Assembly: GCA_018292915.2 (NCBI GenBank)
Contig: JACVVK020000140.1
Span: 301,001 to 365,000, forward strand
Direction of reading: 5' to 3'
DNA length: 64,000 bases
DNA from: Batillaria attramentaria
Lineage: Eukaryota > Mollusca > Gastropoda > Batillariidae
Part shown: piece after piece, positions 10,790 to 20,744 of the stretch
Layout of the letters: every line of letters begins with the position of its first letter
How positions within the stretch are numbered: position 1 is the first letter of the stretch
The notes under the pieces: generated by a model
The model's database searches: none
The model's input: the letters and a program-made list of their open reading frames with translations, nothing else
Told to the model about the DNA's origin: nothing
Translations under genes and position numbers: made by a program

Positions 10790-11125
10790 ACTGATGGTAC
10801 AGAGTTGGGCCAGCCTCTGAATGTTGCCCCCCAGTGTGGTTCATGGCCCTGAGCTTTTCTTCCACTGTTCGGCGCCAGGTGTTCTTAGGCATTGCTCTAC
10901 TTCTTCCTTCGGGTGTCCAGTGAAGGGCAGTCCTGGTCATGTTGTCTTGATCTCTTCCGATGACGTGCCCAATCCATCACCATGGCTTTCTCGTGATGAC
11001 GGTGTCCAGTGTGAGTTGGTGAAGCCGCAGAAATCGCTTTCAGTGAATAATCTTCTGGGAGGCTGTGAAATAATCCTGAATCTTAAACTGAAGCATCTCG
11101 AGCAAATGTGTTGTGTTACGTAGAA
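10790..11125 (-). mobile_element. Antisense LINE reverse-transcriptase C-terminal fragment
   Basis: On the minus strand the sequence encodes WIGHVIGRD, then ALHWTPEGRSRAMPKNTWRR, the hallmark end of many non-LTR retrotransposon ORFs (WxGHvxR followed by GxRxRGRPxxTWRR). It is a diverged fragment lying antisense immediately upstream of receptor copy 1, in what would be its promoter or 5' UTR. The same fragment precedes copy 2, so it predates the tandem duplication. Confidence 0.75.
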
Positions 11126-11190
11126 GAAAAAAACAACAACCAAAAACAAACCCAAAAAACAACAACAACATACAAGTAAACAGATCGAGA

Positions 11191-14100
11191 ATGGAAAGTT
11201 TTCATGTCATAGCTTGTCTGCTCAAACTTGCCTTTGTTCTAAAGACAGCAGTAATGAAGAGAGAACATCTTACGAGTGGTTTGTTTAAGCTAAATCTCAC
11301 CGAGTGTCTGACTTCACCTGACCAAACTGTATTGCAACTTGCTGCCGAGACCGTGCTTGAGGCAAGTCTGTCTCACTGGAACCATTCGGTTGATGGCGAT
11401 AGTGTGTGTGTATTCCAGTGCACAGTGCCATTCGGAAGATCCATCACTGCCATCTTTGAGGAGTTTTCTGTGGGAGTTACTCCGGAACGATGCGGAACGG
11501 CTGAGGTAAGATCTAGAGCAGCAGACATAATTATATACAGTGAAAGACTCCTTACTCCTACAAGAACACTTTTTGCCCTGTGCTTCCACCCGAAAGTGTT
11601 TTCAATGAAGGAAAGCTTAATACGCTTTCGCTTCTTCCCAAGGACTTCTTCAAAAGCTAGTTTTAGAGTCCGTCTCATTCAGACAAATACTCCGGCAAAT
11701 TTTCTCTTGACGCACGTGCGAACATCTGCTACCAGAGGCACTGTGACCCAATTTGGTTTTGACGGAACAACATACCACTCAGACAATATGGACGCTCAGA
11801 TCATCCTTGACCCTTCTTCAGGACATGTCCTTATGTTCAGCTTTCCGCACTTTGATCTGGATTGGAACACCCGCTGTGCTCGACACGACTTTCTGGAAGC
11901 TAAAACTTACGATAAAGGAGAACAGACATTGTTCAGAGAAACCGCGGGTGATTATGTACCACCACAGGTCTACCAATTTAAGATCAAGTTAATATTCGTT
12001 ACTGACGATGATAGGACGCGAACAGGGTTCAAAATGCTTTACACCATTCACCCGGTATCAGAAAAACCCACAGAAGTAGGCAGAGGTGTTTTCAACTGCT
12101 CTGTGCCGCATTTCCACACCTTCAAGGAGCATCTGACCTGTAACGTCGCGACAGAGTGTTCTGGCGGGGAGGACGAGACTGACTGTCCTTACACCTCTAC
12201 AGAATGTGGACCAGGATACATAGACGGCATTTTAAAATGCTACAAATATGTCAACGTCAACAAAGAACTCAGCTGGTATGATGCGTACAATGAATGCAAA
12301 AATCGTGGCATGGAACTCGTGTCTCCCAGAACTCCTACCGAGTGGCAAAACTTCAGGGACATTTTAAACAGCGCGGCCATACAATCCTACATCACGTATG
12401 TAGGACTTCGGACGTCCCTGACAAACATGGCTCCGTATTACAGAGACGTCTGGCGGTGGTCCGACAATACTATGGCATACTACGTGAACCTTGAAGACGA
12501 AAAGATGTTGCCCAAACCAAAATGTGCTTACATTTCCCGCATCTTTCCTGAAAAGTTTCGCATCACAGACTGTGGAGCGTTGGTGGATGTTCCTTACATC
12601 ATCTGTGAGAAACACAGACAAAACACAAACGTGTCTGCGTCGCCTGCAATCCCGTCATTCACAGATGTGACTATCGCAAATGTTTGGCCTGTTAGCATAC
12701 ACCGTTGTCCTGACGGTCACGTGACACAACATTTCCTGTCGTGTGACCCAACCACGCATTGTAAGATAAAGGAGTATCCGTCGTCTTGTTACACAACAGT
12801 CGGTGGCAATATTCCAATGTTTGAATGCGATCGTGGAGCACAGACCTTGCACTATTCGCTAGTATGTGACCATCAGCGGGGATGTGCTGACAATTCTGAC
12901 GAAGAGTTCTGCGTTTTTGCCTCGTGTCCTGACAGAGAGTGTGGAAACCACCAGTGTGTGGCGTCTCAACACTGGTGTGATGGTGTGCAGCATTGTGTGG
13001 ATGGTTCAGACGAAGATTGTCCAGATTTTGTGTTTCGTACAACATCATCAGTGCCTCCGCCGGCGGTCGTAGACCTGGACGGTCGTGGCACGTATGTCCA
13101 ACGAGCCATAAACACCACTGACCTTTGCCCCGTTACGCATTTCCGCTGTCCTGGCGGATACTGCCTTCCTGTGTACCTGATGTGTAACGGTATCACGGAC
13201 TGTGCCGGTGGGGAGGACGAGAGAGGCTGTGACAGTTACACGTGTCCAGGTTTCTTTCGCTGCCGAGATTCTAAGGTGTGTGTGCATGCCAGCCATGTGT
13301 GTGACGGTGTGTTCCATTGTCCAGAGCGAGACGACGAGCTGCTGTGCGGACAGGAGTGCCCTGAAGAATGTCGCTGTCAGGGTTTGGCCTTGGTGTGCAA
13401 CGCGTCTTTCCACGTCTACAACTACACGAACATTCGTTACCTGGACGCTACAGGCTCTGGCATGACACCTGACGATCTGAGTGACAACTTTTATCTGGTG
13501 GCGTTAAAACTGGCCAGGTGCAGCCTAAAAACAGTAGGAAATCTCGCGTTTCGGAATTTGCGTATCCTTGACTTGGGTGAAAACCTTCTCACTTCTGTAA
13601 GTGCACATTCATTCTTACGCCTGGTAAATTTACGAGCTCTGTATTTGGCAGCGAACCCTTTGGTTTTCTTCCAAAGTCCGGACAGTGACGAAAATTTGCT
13701 TCATATTATGACTATTGACCTCTCTCGGACGGCAATAGAAATTTTTCCCAACTTGACAAACTTCCGTAATGTTAAAACTTTAAACATTTCACACGCCGCT
13801 TTACGGACAGTCACGGACGATGGGTTCAGGTCTGTCCCACTGCTCGAAGTGTTGGATGTGAGGGGATCTCCATTGAAGCAGTTCCCCCACGATTTACTGA
13901 CTAGGCTTTCTTCGCTGTATACAGTCTACGCCACCAACTCCAAACTGTGTTGTAGTGTAATGCTGCCAGAAGACTTCAACCCGAAAGACTGCCACGCTCC
14001 TACTGATGAACTCTCTTCCTGTGACGACTTGCTGCGTTACGACGGGTATCGTGGGTCTCTGTGGCTTATGGCTTTGCTAGCCTTTGCTGGAAACGCTTTC

Positions 14101-15030
14101 AGTCTAGTTTACAGACTATTCTTTCAGAGAGACAATCTGAAGACGAGCTTCGGTGTGTTTGTCGCCAACCTCAATGTAGCAGATTTGCTCATGGGACTCT
14201 ACCTTTCCATAATCGGCGTCACGGACCAGCTGTACCGCGGAAATTACCTGTGGAATGATGTTATCTGGAAGAGAAGTTCGGTTTGTCATATGGCTGGGTT
14301 TCTGTCTCTCTTGTCCAGTGAAATGTCCGCTTTCCTGATCTCTCTCATTACCCTAGATCGGTTTATTGTGTTTCGATACCCGCTGTCTGTTGTCAGATTT
14401 CGTCATCGATCGAGTCTGGTGGCCTGTGGCATTTTGTGGTCGATCGGTCTTCTGTTGGCGGCTATTCCATTGGTTCCACTGGCGTCACACTGGGAATTTT
14501 ACAGCCAGACTGGAATCTGCCTCCCACTGCCTTTTACGAGAAACGATTCTCAAGGGGACCTGTATTCCTTCATGATATTCGTCGTGCTAAACTTCACAGT
14601 CTTTACTTTTATTCTGGTTGGTCAGATTATCATTTACTTCTCCGTCAGGCAAAATTCCATTCTGTCCGACAGAAATAGATCCAGAGAGGCTACCATTGCT
14701 AGACGCCTAACGTCCATTGTCCTGTCTGACTTTTTGTGCTGGTTTCCAATCGGTTTTCTGGGTCTTCTGGCCTCGACAGGAACTCCCATTCCTTCAGAAG
14801 TTAATGTGGGCATGGCTGTCTTTGTACTGCCCTTTAACTCGGCTCTCAACCCCTTCCTGTACACGTTCAACATTCTGATAGAGAAACAGAGGAAGGTAGC
14901 GGAGGCCAGACTGTTGGGACAACTGCCAAAACGACTCGCCAGCGAAAAGAACAGAAGAGATATCGGAGTCATGACAGACCCGGTCGACAATGAAAACTAT
15001 GCGCCATTGTCAGCTATACCCGAGGTCTGA
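11191..15030 (+). CDS. GRL101/relaxin-receptor-like 7TM receptor with CUB-like, C-type lectin-like, LDLa and LRR ectodomain (copy 1)
   Basis: Intronless ORF of 1279 residues from ATG 11191. I chose this start because it opens a signal peptide (MESFHVIACLLKLAFVL) conserved in copy 2, whereas the 26 codons upstream are A-rich leader. Approximate order: 185-295 CUB-like region; 298-330 LDLa; 339-474 C-type lectin-like domain; 505-720 further LDLa modules (DGSDEDC, GGEDERGC); 723 onward LRR N-cap (CPEECRC) and leucine-rich repeats to about 945; 951-1227 seven-helix domain. Class A hallmarks: NLNVADLLMG (TM2), LDRFIVFRYP (DRF for DRY), CWFP (TM6), NSALNPFLYTF (TM7). The closest known architecture is Lymnaea GRL101 and LGR3/RXFP-type receptors. 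It is probably a plasma-membrane receptor coupling to G proteins; the ligand is unknown. Intronlessness suggests a retrogene origin. Confidence 0.93.
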   Translation: MESFHVIACLLKLAFVLKTAVMKREHLTSGLFKLNLTECLTSPDQTVLQLAAETVLEASLSHWNHSVDGDSVCVFQCTVPFGRSITAIFEEFSVGVTPERCGTAEVRSRAADIIIYSERLLTPTRTLFALCFHPKVFSMKESLIRFRFFPRTSSKASFRVRLIQTNTPANFLLTHVRTSATRGTVTQFGFDGTTYHSDNMDAQIILDPSSGHVLMFSFPHFDLDWNTRCARHDFLEAKTYDKGEQTLFRETAGDYVPPQVYQFKIKLIFVTDDDRTRTGFKMLYTIHPVSEKPTEVGRGVFNCSVPHFHTFKEHLTCNVATECSGGEDETDCPYTSTECGPGYIDGILKCYKYVNVNKELSWYDAYNECKNRGMELVSPRTPTEWQNFRDILNSAAIQSYITYVGLRTSLTNMAPYYRDVWRWSDNTMAYYVNLEDEKMLPKPKCAYISRIFPEKFRITDCGALVDVPYIICEKHRQNTNVSASPAIPSFTDVTIANVWPVSIHRCPDGHVTQHFLSCDPTTHCKIKEYPSSCYTTVGGNIPMFECDRGAQTLHYSLVCDHQRGCADNSDEEFCVFASCPDRECGNHQCVASQHWCDGVQHCVDGSDEDCPDFVFRTTSSVPPPAVVDLDGRGTYVQRAINTTDLCPVTHFRCPGGYCLPVYLMCNGITDCAGGEDERGCDSYTCPGFFRCRDSKVCVHASHVCDGVFHCPERDDELLCGQECPEECRCQGLALVCNASFHVYNYTNIRYLDATGSGMTPDDLSDNFYLVALKLARCSLKTVGNLAFRNLRILDLGENLLTSVSAHSFLRLVNLRALYLAANPLVFFQSPDSDENLLHIMTIDLSRTAIEIFPNLTNFRNVKTLNISHAALRTVTDDGFRSVPLLEVLDVRGSPLKQFPHDLLTRLSSLYTVYATNSKLCCSVMLPEDFNPKDCHAPTDELSSCDDLLRYDGYRGSLWLMALLAFAGNAFSLVYRLFFQRDNLKTSFGVFVANLNVADLLMGLYLSIIGVTDQLYRGNYLWNDVIWKRSSVCHMAGFLSLLSSEMSAFLISLITLDRFIVFRYPLSVVRFRHRSSLVACGILWSIGLLLAAIPLVPLASHWEFYSQTGICLPLPFTRNDSQGDLYSFMIFVVLNFTVFTFILVGQIIIYFSVRQNSILSDRNRSREATIARRLTSIVLSDFLCWFPIGFLGLLASTGTPIPSEVNVGMAVFVLPFNSALNPFLYTFNILIEKQRKVAEARLLGQLPKRLASEKNRRDIGVMTDPVDNENYAPLSAIPEV

Positions 15031-15957
15031 CCCTTAAGAAGTCATAGATTTCTTGGCATTTATATCATTTAACTGGCTGAATCTGTACGGAGATATATCT
15101 CTTGAACATAATTATTGTTTGTCCAGGCGACGACGGTGACCACTCTAGTCATCCAGGGCTGCTTGAGCTGGGTTCGTCGGTGTGAGCGCAGATGGCTGAT
15201 ACGGCCGACGCGTGCACGGAAAGTATGATAGCAGTTTGAAGTTGGGATGAGACGGACATTATCCGAGAACTACTGGCTCTGGCTTTCCTGGCGTGCCTCC
15301 TTTGCTCTGCTGCTTCTGTCCTGTGAGCTGGCCTCCTTGGCGCCTTTGACGTTGGAAGAGCGCCACCTGGTCACAAGTGGTCAGGTCCGGCCGTGCCTGT
15401 CATTCTCTTCTAAGGAATCAGAACTGACTGCAAACGCTTTCAGTAATCCTGACAGATATCACCTTTTTCTCAATGATTTCGAATTCTTCGGCTGACTCTA
15501 GTGTTACGCTCCAAGTTTCAGAACAAAGTCAGCGGCCGTTTTTGTACCAGGGACCCATCCGCTGGAACATTATTATTATTATTATTAGTATCACTGAAAT
15601 GAGGTTGTGAGTGCCTACAGAGAGCATGGCTCCTACTAGGAAAGAAGACGTCAAGTCTTTCAAGTTTATTATCACGACCCGATCGGTTCATAACCGAAAT
15701 GAAAGAACACTTTCTTTTCCGAATTGTATCACTGACTGCTCGGATCAATGAATAAGGGTATTTCTTGTTGACGGTGGAAACTCGACTGCATGGTTGAGGT
15801 CTGATATTCATGAAGATCATGACCGAACTTTCTGTATCGATGCATGTCAAAGGGATGTGCATCGGTTCGTGTGTACGAACAACTGAGGCCTGTTATGATC
15901 GTAGACGCCGCTAGTGGTACACTCTTGCAAAAAGCCAGTCATGACTAGAACCTGTTA

Positions 15958-16275
15958 TGAACAACTTTGTGGTCGCCGTGTCATTTCACAGTGTGCACAG
16001 AAGCAGTGAACTCTGTCGCATGCACCGGCACAGTACATTATTTTCCAGCCTGTTTCAGAGATTATTGTCTGCATGAGTTGTCTCTCTTGCATACACAGAA
16101 CCGCAGCAAGCACGCAGTTTTCGTGGCAACTCCGTGCTCTGCCACAAAAAGTGGATGCCTGCTGCGGCAATGGAGACAACTCATGCAGGCAATAATCTGT
16201 GAAAAAGGATGAAAATGAATTCACCGCTTCTGTGCACACTGTGAAATAGCACGGCGACCACAAAGTTGTTCACAA
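15958..16275. mobile_element. Fold-back MITE with terminal inverted repeats of about 55 bp
   Basis: The left arm (gaacaactttgtggtcgccgtg, then cacagtgtgcacagaagc) is mirrored by the right arm (cttctgtgcacactgtga, then cacggcgaccacaaagttgttc). Inner sequences are also inverted (tattgtctgcatgagttgtc against gacaactcatgcaggcaata). It is the same family as 8946-9420 and lies between the two receptor copies. Confidence 0.88.
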
Positions 16276-16344
16276 CTGTCCGCTTTCCTCACGTTTCGGT
16301 TAGCCTGTTTCACGTCAGTACAGAGGCTAACGTCAGTGAAGCCA

Positions 16345-16458
16345 ATGGTGGGTGGGTGGGTGTGGGTGCTTGGAAGGTTAACGTCCTTTTCCACTACGTA
16401 TAGGTGATATCAAAGACGGGGCAACGAGAAAAAGGCCAGTACAAATATTTGGCCCAAT
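16345..16458 (-). mobile_element. SINE family A, tail half
   Basis: From the ggtgggtggg tail through aacgtccttttccac, gatatcaaagacggggcaac and caaatatttggccc, then abruptly into other DNA. The tRNA-like head is missing. It interrupts the duplicated flank just upstream of receptor unit 2. Confidence 0.85.
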
Positions 16459-16479
16459 CCAGGTGAAGCCGATGGTAAA

Positions 16480-16800
16480 GAGTTGGACCAGCCTCTGAAT
16501 GGTGCACCCAGTGTGGTTCATGGCCCTGAGCTTTTCTTCCACTGTTCGGCGCCAGGTGTTCTTAGGCATTGCTCTACTTCTTCCTTCGGGTGTCCAGTGA
16601 AGGGCAGTCCTGGTCATGTTGTCTTGATCTCTTCCGATGACGTGCCCAATCCATCACCATGGCTTTCTCGTGATGACGGTGTCCAGTGTGAGTTGGTGAA
16701 GCCGCAGAAATCGCTTTCAGTGAATAATCTTCTGGGAGGCTGTGAACTAATCTTGAATCTTAAACTGAAGCATCTCGAGCAAAGGTGTCGTGTTCCGTAG
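16480..16800 (-). mobile_element. Antisense LINE fragment upstream of receptor copy 2
   Basis: A nearly identical copy of 10800-11125. The minus strand encodes TRTALHWTPEGRSRAMPKNT. It was carried along in the tandem duplication rather than inserted independently, because it ends at the same point relative to the receptor ATG. Confidence 0.78.
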
Positions 16801-16901
16801 CAAACAACCCTCCCCCCCCCCCCAACAATAACAACAACAACAAAGAAAAAACAAAACAACCACAACAAGAAAAAGAAAAAAAAAACATAAACAGATCGAG
16901 A

Positions 16902-19900
16902 ATGGAAAGTTTTCATGTCATAGCTTGTCTGCTCAAACTTGCCTTTGTTCTAAAGACAGCAGTAATGAAGAGAGAACATTTTACGAGTGGTTTGTTTAAG
17001 CTAAATCTCACCGAGTGTCTGACTTCACGTGACCAAACTATATTGAACCTTGCTGCCGAGACCGTGCTTGAGGCAAGTCTGTCTCACTGGAACCATTCGG
17101 TTGATGGCGATAGTGTGTGTGTATTCCAGTGCACAGTGCCATTCCCAAAATCCATCACTGCCATCTTTGAGGAGTTTTCTGTAGGAGTTACTCCAAAACC
17201 ATGCGGAACGTCTGAGGAAAGATCTAGAGCAGCAGATATAATTATTTACGATAGAAGCTTCCGTACTGGTGCAAGAACACTTTTTGCCCTGTGCTTCTAC
17301 TCGAAAGTGTTTTCAATGAAGCAAGGCTTTATACTCTTTCGCTTCTTCCCAAGGACTTCTTCAAAAGCTAGTTTTAGAGTCCGTCTCATTCAGACAAATA
17401 CTCCGGCAAATTTTCTCTTGACGCACGTGCGAACATCTGCTACCAGAGGCACTGTGACCCAATTTGGTTTTGACGGAACAACATACCACTCAGACAATAT
17501 GGACGCTGATATCGTCGTTGACCCTCCTTTACGACATGTCCTTATGTTCAGCTTTCCGCACTTTGATCTGGATTGGAACACCCGTTGTGCTCGACACGAC
17601 TTTCTGGAAGCTAAAACTTACGATAAAGGAGAACAGACATTGTTCAGAATAACCGCGGATGATTATGTACCACCACAGGTCTACCAATTTCAGATTCAGT
17701 TAATATTCGTTACTGACGATGCTAGGACGCGAACAGGGTTCAAAATGCTTTACACCATTCACCCGGTATCAGAAAAACCCACAGAAGTAGGCAGAGGTGT
17801 TTTCAACTGCTCTGTGCCGCATTTCCACACCTTCAAGGAGCATCTGACCTGTAACGTCGCGACAGAGTGTGCTGGCGGGGAGGACGAGACAGACTGTCCT
17901 TACACCTCTACAGAATGTGGACCAGGATACATAGACGGCATATCAAAATGCTACAAATATGTCGATGTCAAAAAAGAACTCAGCTGGTATGATGCGTACA
18001 ATGAATGCAAAAATCGTGGCATGGAACTCGTGTCTCCCAGAACTCCTGCCGAGTGGCAAAACTTCAGAGATATTTTGAACAGTACGGCCATACAATCCTA
18101 CACCACGTATATAGGACTTCGGACGTCCCTGACAAGCATGGCTCCGTATTACAGAGACGTCTGGCAGTGGTCCGACAATACTATGGCATACTACGTGAAC
18201 CTTGAAGACGAAAAGCTGTTGCCCAAACCAAAATGTGCTTACATTTCCCGCATCTTTCCTGAAAAGTTTCGCATCACAGACTGTGGAGCGTTGGTGGATG
18301 TTCCTTACATCATCTGTGAGAAACACAGACAACACACGAACGTGTCTGCGTCACCTGCAGTCCCGTCATTCACAGATGTGACTATCGCAAACGTTTGGCC
18401 TGTTAGCATACACCGTTGTCCTGACGGTCACGTGACACAAGATTTCCTATCGTGTGACCCAACCACGCATTGTAAGATAAAGGAGTATCCGTCGTCTTGT
18501 TACACAACAGTCGGTGGCAAGATTCCAATGTTTGAATGCGATCGTGGAGCACAGACCTTGCACTATTCGCTAGTATGTGACCATCAGCGGGGATGTGCTG
18601 ACAATTCTGACGAAGAGTTCTGCAGTTTTGCCTCGTGTCCTGACAGAGAGTGTGGAAACCACCAGTGTGTGGCGTCTCAACACTGGTGTGATGGTGTGCA
18701 GCATTGTGTGGATGGTTCAGACGAAGATTGTCCACAGTTTGTGTTTCATACAACATCATCAGTGCCTCCGCCGGCGGTCGTAGACCTGGACGGTCGTGGC
18801 AGGTATGTCCAACGAGCCATGAACACCACTGACCTTTGCCCTGTTACGCATTTCCGCTGTCCTGGCGGATACTGCCTTCCAGTGTACCTGATGTGTAACG
18901 GTATCACGGACTGTGCCGGTGGGGAGGACGAGAGAGGCTGTCACAGTTACATGTGTCCAGGTTTATTTCGCTGCCGAGATTCTAAGGTGTGTGTGCATGC
19001 CAGCCATGTGTGTGACGGTGTGTTCCATTGTCCAGAGCGAGACGACGAGCTGCTGTGCGGACAGGAGTGCCCTGAGAAATGTCGCTGTCAGGGTTTGGCC
19101 TTGGTGTGCAACGCGTCTTTCCACGTCTACAACTACACGAACATTCGTTACCTGGACGCTACAGGCTCTGGCATGACACCTGACGATCTGAGTGACAACT
19201 TTTATCTGGTGGTGTTAAAACTGGCCAGGTGCAGCCTAAAAACAGTAGGAAATCTCGCGTTTCGGAATTTGCGTATCCTTGACTTGGGTGAAAACCTTCT
19301 CACTTCTGTAAGTGCACATTCATTCTTACGCCTGGTAAATTTACGAGCTCTGTGTTTGGCAGCGAACCCTTTGGTTTCGTTCCAAAGTCCGGATAGTGAC
19401 GAAAGTTTGCCTCATATGATGACCATTGATCTCTCTCGGACGGCTACAGAAATTTTTCCCAACTTGACAAACTTCCGTAATGTTAAAACTTTAAACATTT
19501 CACACGCCGCTTTACGGACGGTCACGGACGATGGGTTCAGGTCTGTCCCACTGCTCGAAGTGTTGGATGTGAGGGGATCTCCACTGAAGCAGTTCCCCCA
19601 CGATTTACTGACTAGGCTTTCTTCGCTGCATACAGTCTACGCCACCAACTCCAAACTGTGTTGTATTGTAATGCTGCCAGAAGAGTTCAACCCGAAAGAC
19701 TGCCACGCTCCTACTGATGAACTCTCTTCCTGTGACGACTTGCTGCGTTACGACGCGTATCGTGGGTCTCTGTGGCTTATGGGTTTGCTAGCCTTTGCTG
19801 GAAATGCTTTCAGTCTAGTTTACAGACTATTCTTTCAGAGAGACAGTCTGAAGACAAGCTTCGGTGTGTTTGTCGCCAACCTCAATGTAGCAGACTTGCT

Positions 19901-20744
19901 CATGGGAGTCTACCTTTCCATAATCGGCGTCTCTGACCAGCTGTACCACGGAAATTACCTGTGGAATGACGTCATCTGGAAAAGAAGTTCGGTTTGTCAG
20001 ATGGCTGGGTTTCTGTCTCTCTTGTCCAGTGAAATGTCCGCTTTTCTTATCTCTCTCATTACCCTAGATCGGTTTATTGTGTTTCGATACCCGCTGTCTG
20101 TTGTCAGATTTCGTCATCGATCGAGTCTGGTGGCCTGTGGCATTTTGTGGTCGATCGGTCTTCTGTTGGCGGCTATTCCATTGGTTCCACTGACGTCACA
20201 CTGGGAATTTTACAGCCAGACTGGAATCTGCCTCCCACTGTCTTTTACGAGAAACGGTTCTCAAGGGGACCTGTATTCCTTCATGATATTCGTCGTGCTA
20301 AACTTCACAGTCTTTACTTTTATTCTGGTTGGTCAGATTATCATTTACTTCTCCGTCAGGCAAAATTCCATTCTGTCCGACAGAAATAGATCCAGAGAGG
20401 CTACCATTGCTAGACGCCTAACGTCCATTGTCCTGTCTGACTTTTTGTGCTGGTTTCCAATCGGTTTTCTGGGTTTTCTGGCCTCGACAGGAACTCCCAT
20501 TCCTTCAGAAGTTAATGTGGGCATGGCTGTCTTTGTACTGCCCTTTAACTCTGCTCTCAACCCCTTCCTGTACACGTTCAATGTTCTGGTGGAGAAGCAG
20601 AGGAAGGCAGCGGAGGCCAGACTGTTGGAACTACTGTCAAAACGACTCGCCAGCGAAAAGAACAGAAGAAATATCGGAGTCGTGACAGACCTGGTCGACA
20701 ATGAAAACTACACGCCCTTATTGTCATCTGTTCCCGAGGACTGA
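16902..20744 (+). CDS. GRL101/relaxin-receptor-like 7TM receptor with CUB-like, C-type lectin-like, LDLa and LRR ectodomain (copy 2)
   Basis: Intronless ORF of 1280 residues starting at the same signal peptide as copy 1. Domain order and all listed 7TM motifs are kept (TM3 LDRFIVFRYP, TM7 NPFLYTF). By eye about 93 residues differ between the two proteins, roughly 93% identity, and no stop or frameshift occurs in either, so both are probably functional. Differences cluster in the N-terminal ectodomain (residues about 100-265) and the cytoplasmic tail. The LDLa cysteines, LRR block and helices are nearly unchanged. The leader just upstream is A-rich with a C run. Expression could come from separate promoters, since the LINE fragment and leader are duplicated with each copy. 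Confidence 0.93.
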   Translation: MESFHVIACLLKLAFVLKTAVMKREHFTSGLFKLNLTECLTSRDQTILNLAAETVLEASLSHWNHSVDGDSVCVFQCTVPFPKSITAIFEEFSVGVTPKPCGTSEERSRAADIIIYDRSFRTGARTLFALCFYSKVFSMKQGFILFRFFPRTSSKASFRVRLIQTNTPANFLLTHVRTSATRGTVTQFGFDGTTYHSDNMDADIVVDPPLRHVLMFSFPHFDLDWNTRCARHDFLEAKTYDKGEQTLFRITADDYVPPQVYQFQIQLIFVTDDARTRTGFKMLYTIHPVSEKPTEVGRGVFNCSVPHFHTFKEHLTCNVATECAGGEDETDCPYTSTECGPGYIDGISKCYKYVDVKKELSWYDAYNECKNRGMELVSPRTPAEWQNFRDILNSTAIQSYTTYIGLRTSLTSMAPYYRDVWQWSDNTMAYYVNLEDEKLLPKPKCAYISRIFPEKFRITDCGALVDVPYIICEKHRQHTNVSASPAVPSFTDVTIANVWPVSIHRCPDGHVTQDFLSCDPTTHCKIKEYPSSCYTTVGGKIPMFECDRGAQTLHYSLVCDHQRGCADNSDEEFCSFASCPDRECGNHQCVASQHWCDGVQHCVDGSDEDCPQFVFHTTSSVPPPAVVDLDGRGRYVQRAMNTTDLCPVTHFRCPGGYCLPVYLMCNGITDCAGGEDERGCHSYMCPGLFRCRDSKVCVHASHVCDGVFHCPERDDELLCGQECPEKCRCQGLALVCNASFHVYNYTNIRYLDATGSGMTPDDLSDNFYLVVLKLARCSLKTVGNLAFRNLRILDLGENLLTSVSAHSFLRLVNLRALCLAANPLVSFQSPDSDESLPHMMTIDLSRTATEIFPNLTNFRNVKTLNISHAALRTVTDDGFRSVPLLEVLDVRGSPLKQFPHDLLTRLSSLHTVYATNSKLCCIVMLPEEFNPKDCHAPTDELSSCDDLLRYDAYRGSLWLMGLLAFAGNAFSLVYRLFFQRDSLKTSFGVFVANLNVADLLMGVYLSIIGVSDQLYHGNYLWNDVIWKRSSVCQMAGFLSLLSSEMSAFLISLITLDRFIVFRYPLSVVRFRHRSSLVACGILWSIGLLLAAIPLVPLTSHWEFYSQTGICLPLSFTRNGSQGDLYSFMIFVVLNFTVFTFILVGQIIIYFSVRQNSILSDRNRSREATIARRLTSIVLSDFLCWFPIGFLGFLASTGTPIPSEVNVGMAVFVLPFNSALNPFLYTFNVLVEKQRKAAEARLLELLSKRLASEKNRRNIGVVTDLVDNENYTPLLSSVPED

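Larger units (their letters stand above)
10745..15880 (+). repeat. Tandem duplication unit 1 (receptor gene copy 1)
   Basis: This unit (antisense LINE fragment, A-rich leader, receptor ORF, 3' flank) recurs at about 16475-22230. The flanks match as clearly as the ORF, for example gagacggacattatccgagaac at 15248 and 20957, and aactgactgcaaacgctttcag at 15422 and 21650. This shows duplication at the DNA level. Unit 2 has about 0.55 kb extra at about 21036-21590. Confidence 0.9.

Noticed and set aside
11113..11190. Upstream ATG giving a 26-residue extension of receptor copy 1
   Set aside because: The extension is lysine/asparagine-rich leader, unrelated between the two copies, and would bury the signal peptide.
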